NCBI GenBank assembly: GCA_030615435.1
Contig: JAUWZH010000178.1
Location: 1-5,669, forward strand
DNA length: 5,669 nucleotides
Source: Candidatus Brocadiaceae bacterium
GTDB taxonomy: Bacteria; Planctomycetota; Brocadiia; SM23-32
Direction: 5' to 3'
Shown: piece after piece, positions 5,212-5,669 of the stretch
Position numbering within the stretch: position 1 is the first letter of the stretch
Layout of the letters: every line of letters starts with the position of its first letter
Position numbers and translations under genes: made by a program
Notes under the pieces: generated by a model
What the model saw: only the letters and a program-made list of their open reading frames with translations
Told to the model about the DNA's origin: nothing
Database searches by the model: none

Positions 5212-5669
5212 TCAGTGCTGCACCGACACCAGCTCGGCATACACGTGCCCCACGGACGCCTCGGCTTCCAGCTTCACGGGCAGGCGGTCCCGGCTCGTGA
5301 TCCAGATGCGCATCGAGCGAAAGCTCGGTTGTGCCTCGTCTTCCTCTTCTCCGCCGGCGAGCAGGCGCACGCGCAGATCCAGCGGCACTGCCTCAAAGCT
5401 GCCCGCCGGGACCTCGACCCGCTCCTTTTCCCCCGGGGTGAGCTCCACGGCGTAACTCTCGTCCTCGTGCAGCACCTCCATGACCACGCTCTGGCCCGTG
5501 CGCAGTTCGAGCGTGCGTGCGAGCAAAAACGCCGCCGGCAAATCAAGGCCGTGCCGGAAGGAGACTCGCTTCACCGAACGCGTGTTCTTGTAAAGCTTGT
5601 GGATGACGGTCTCGGCGACACCCGTGGAGCGGTCGAACGTCGTCACGAACAGCTTCGTTTTCTCGTTTC
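5212..5669 (-). CDS. DUF3108-family protein, C-terminal part (5' end outside window)
   Basis: The minus-strand frame stays open to the right edge. 151 residues are visible, ending in TGA (5214-5212). The GTG at 5646 is an internal valine in KLFVTTFDRSTG rather than a start, since the reading continues upstream with NEKTKLF. The visible part is beta-rich and matches the DUF3108 pattern: TTFDRSTG and RHGLDLPAAFLLARTLELRTGQ (an early F/D block), KERVEVPAGSFEAVPLDLRV (the 'V.VPAG.F.A' block), a charged loop GGEEEDEAQ, then RIWITSRDRLPVKLEAEA and VGHVYAELVS at the end. Family members are generally exported and about 230-270 residues long, so the signal peptide and the first third should lie beyond the window. 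Their molecular function is unknown. The call is from pattern recognition, with good agreement in the last 60 residues. Confidence 0.82.
   Translation of the reverse strand, partial: NEKTKLFVTTFDRSTGVAETVIHKLYKNTRSVKRVSFRHGLDLPAAFLLARTLELRTGQSVVMEVLHEDESYAVELTPGEKERVEVPAGSFEAVPLDLRVRLLAGGEEEDEAQPSFRSMRIWITSRDRLPVKLEAEASVGHVYAELVSVQH

Overview
This is a 5.7 kb GC-rich stretch of a bacterial chromosome. It has six protein genes, no RNA genes, no mobile elements and no CRISPR. The gene content is a TPR-repeat protein, a large membrane protein with a pseudopilin-like 'YL..-P-DPFTG ... YSVGRDGKDD' tail, a DUF3108-type protein and a stand-alone YvlB/SHOCT-like tail domain. This mix suggests Planctomycetota or another PVC-like or candidate-phylum bacterium. 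That assignment is a family-content inference, not a measured placement.

Left part (1-2984, + strand): the C-terminal part of a TPR-rich protein that is open at the left window edge, a 276-base gap, then a 619-residue protein with about five membrane helices and a long extracytoplasmic domain. Middle (2985-3684, + strand): a possible promoter, a perfect 7-bp leader hairpin, a textbook Shine-Dalgarno site and a compact nitroreductase-family flavoprotein. A convergent gap (3685-3858) with two hairpins separates this gene from the next.

Right part (3859-5669): a small minus-strand gene for a YvlB/SHOCT-like C-terminal domain diverges from a plus-strand LOG-family (TIGR00730) Rossmann protein. 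Their shared 234-base spacer has the best regulatory signals in the window. On the minus strand there is a consensus TTGACA / TATAAG promoter. On the plus strand there is TTGCCC / TAGAAT with a 17-base spacer. The two -35 boxes face each other across GC-rich inverted repeats. The LOG gene converges with a DUF3108-family gene that runs off the right edge.

The genes do not form an obvious pathway. Most look like separate transcription units. I see no strong evidence of a new multi-gene system. The points most worth a second look are the divergent promoter region, the reduced YvlB-tail protein with a hairpin in its first codons, a hairpin motif seen upstream of both the nitroreductase and LOG genes, and the unusual multi-domain membrane protein.
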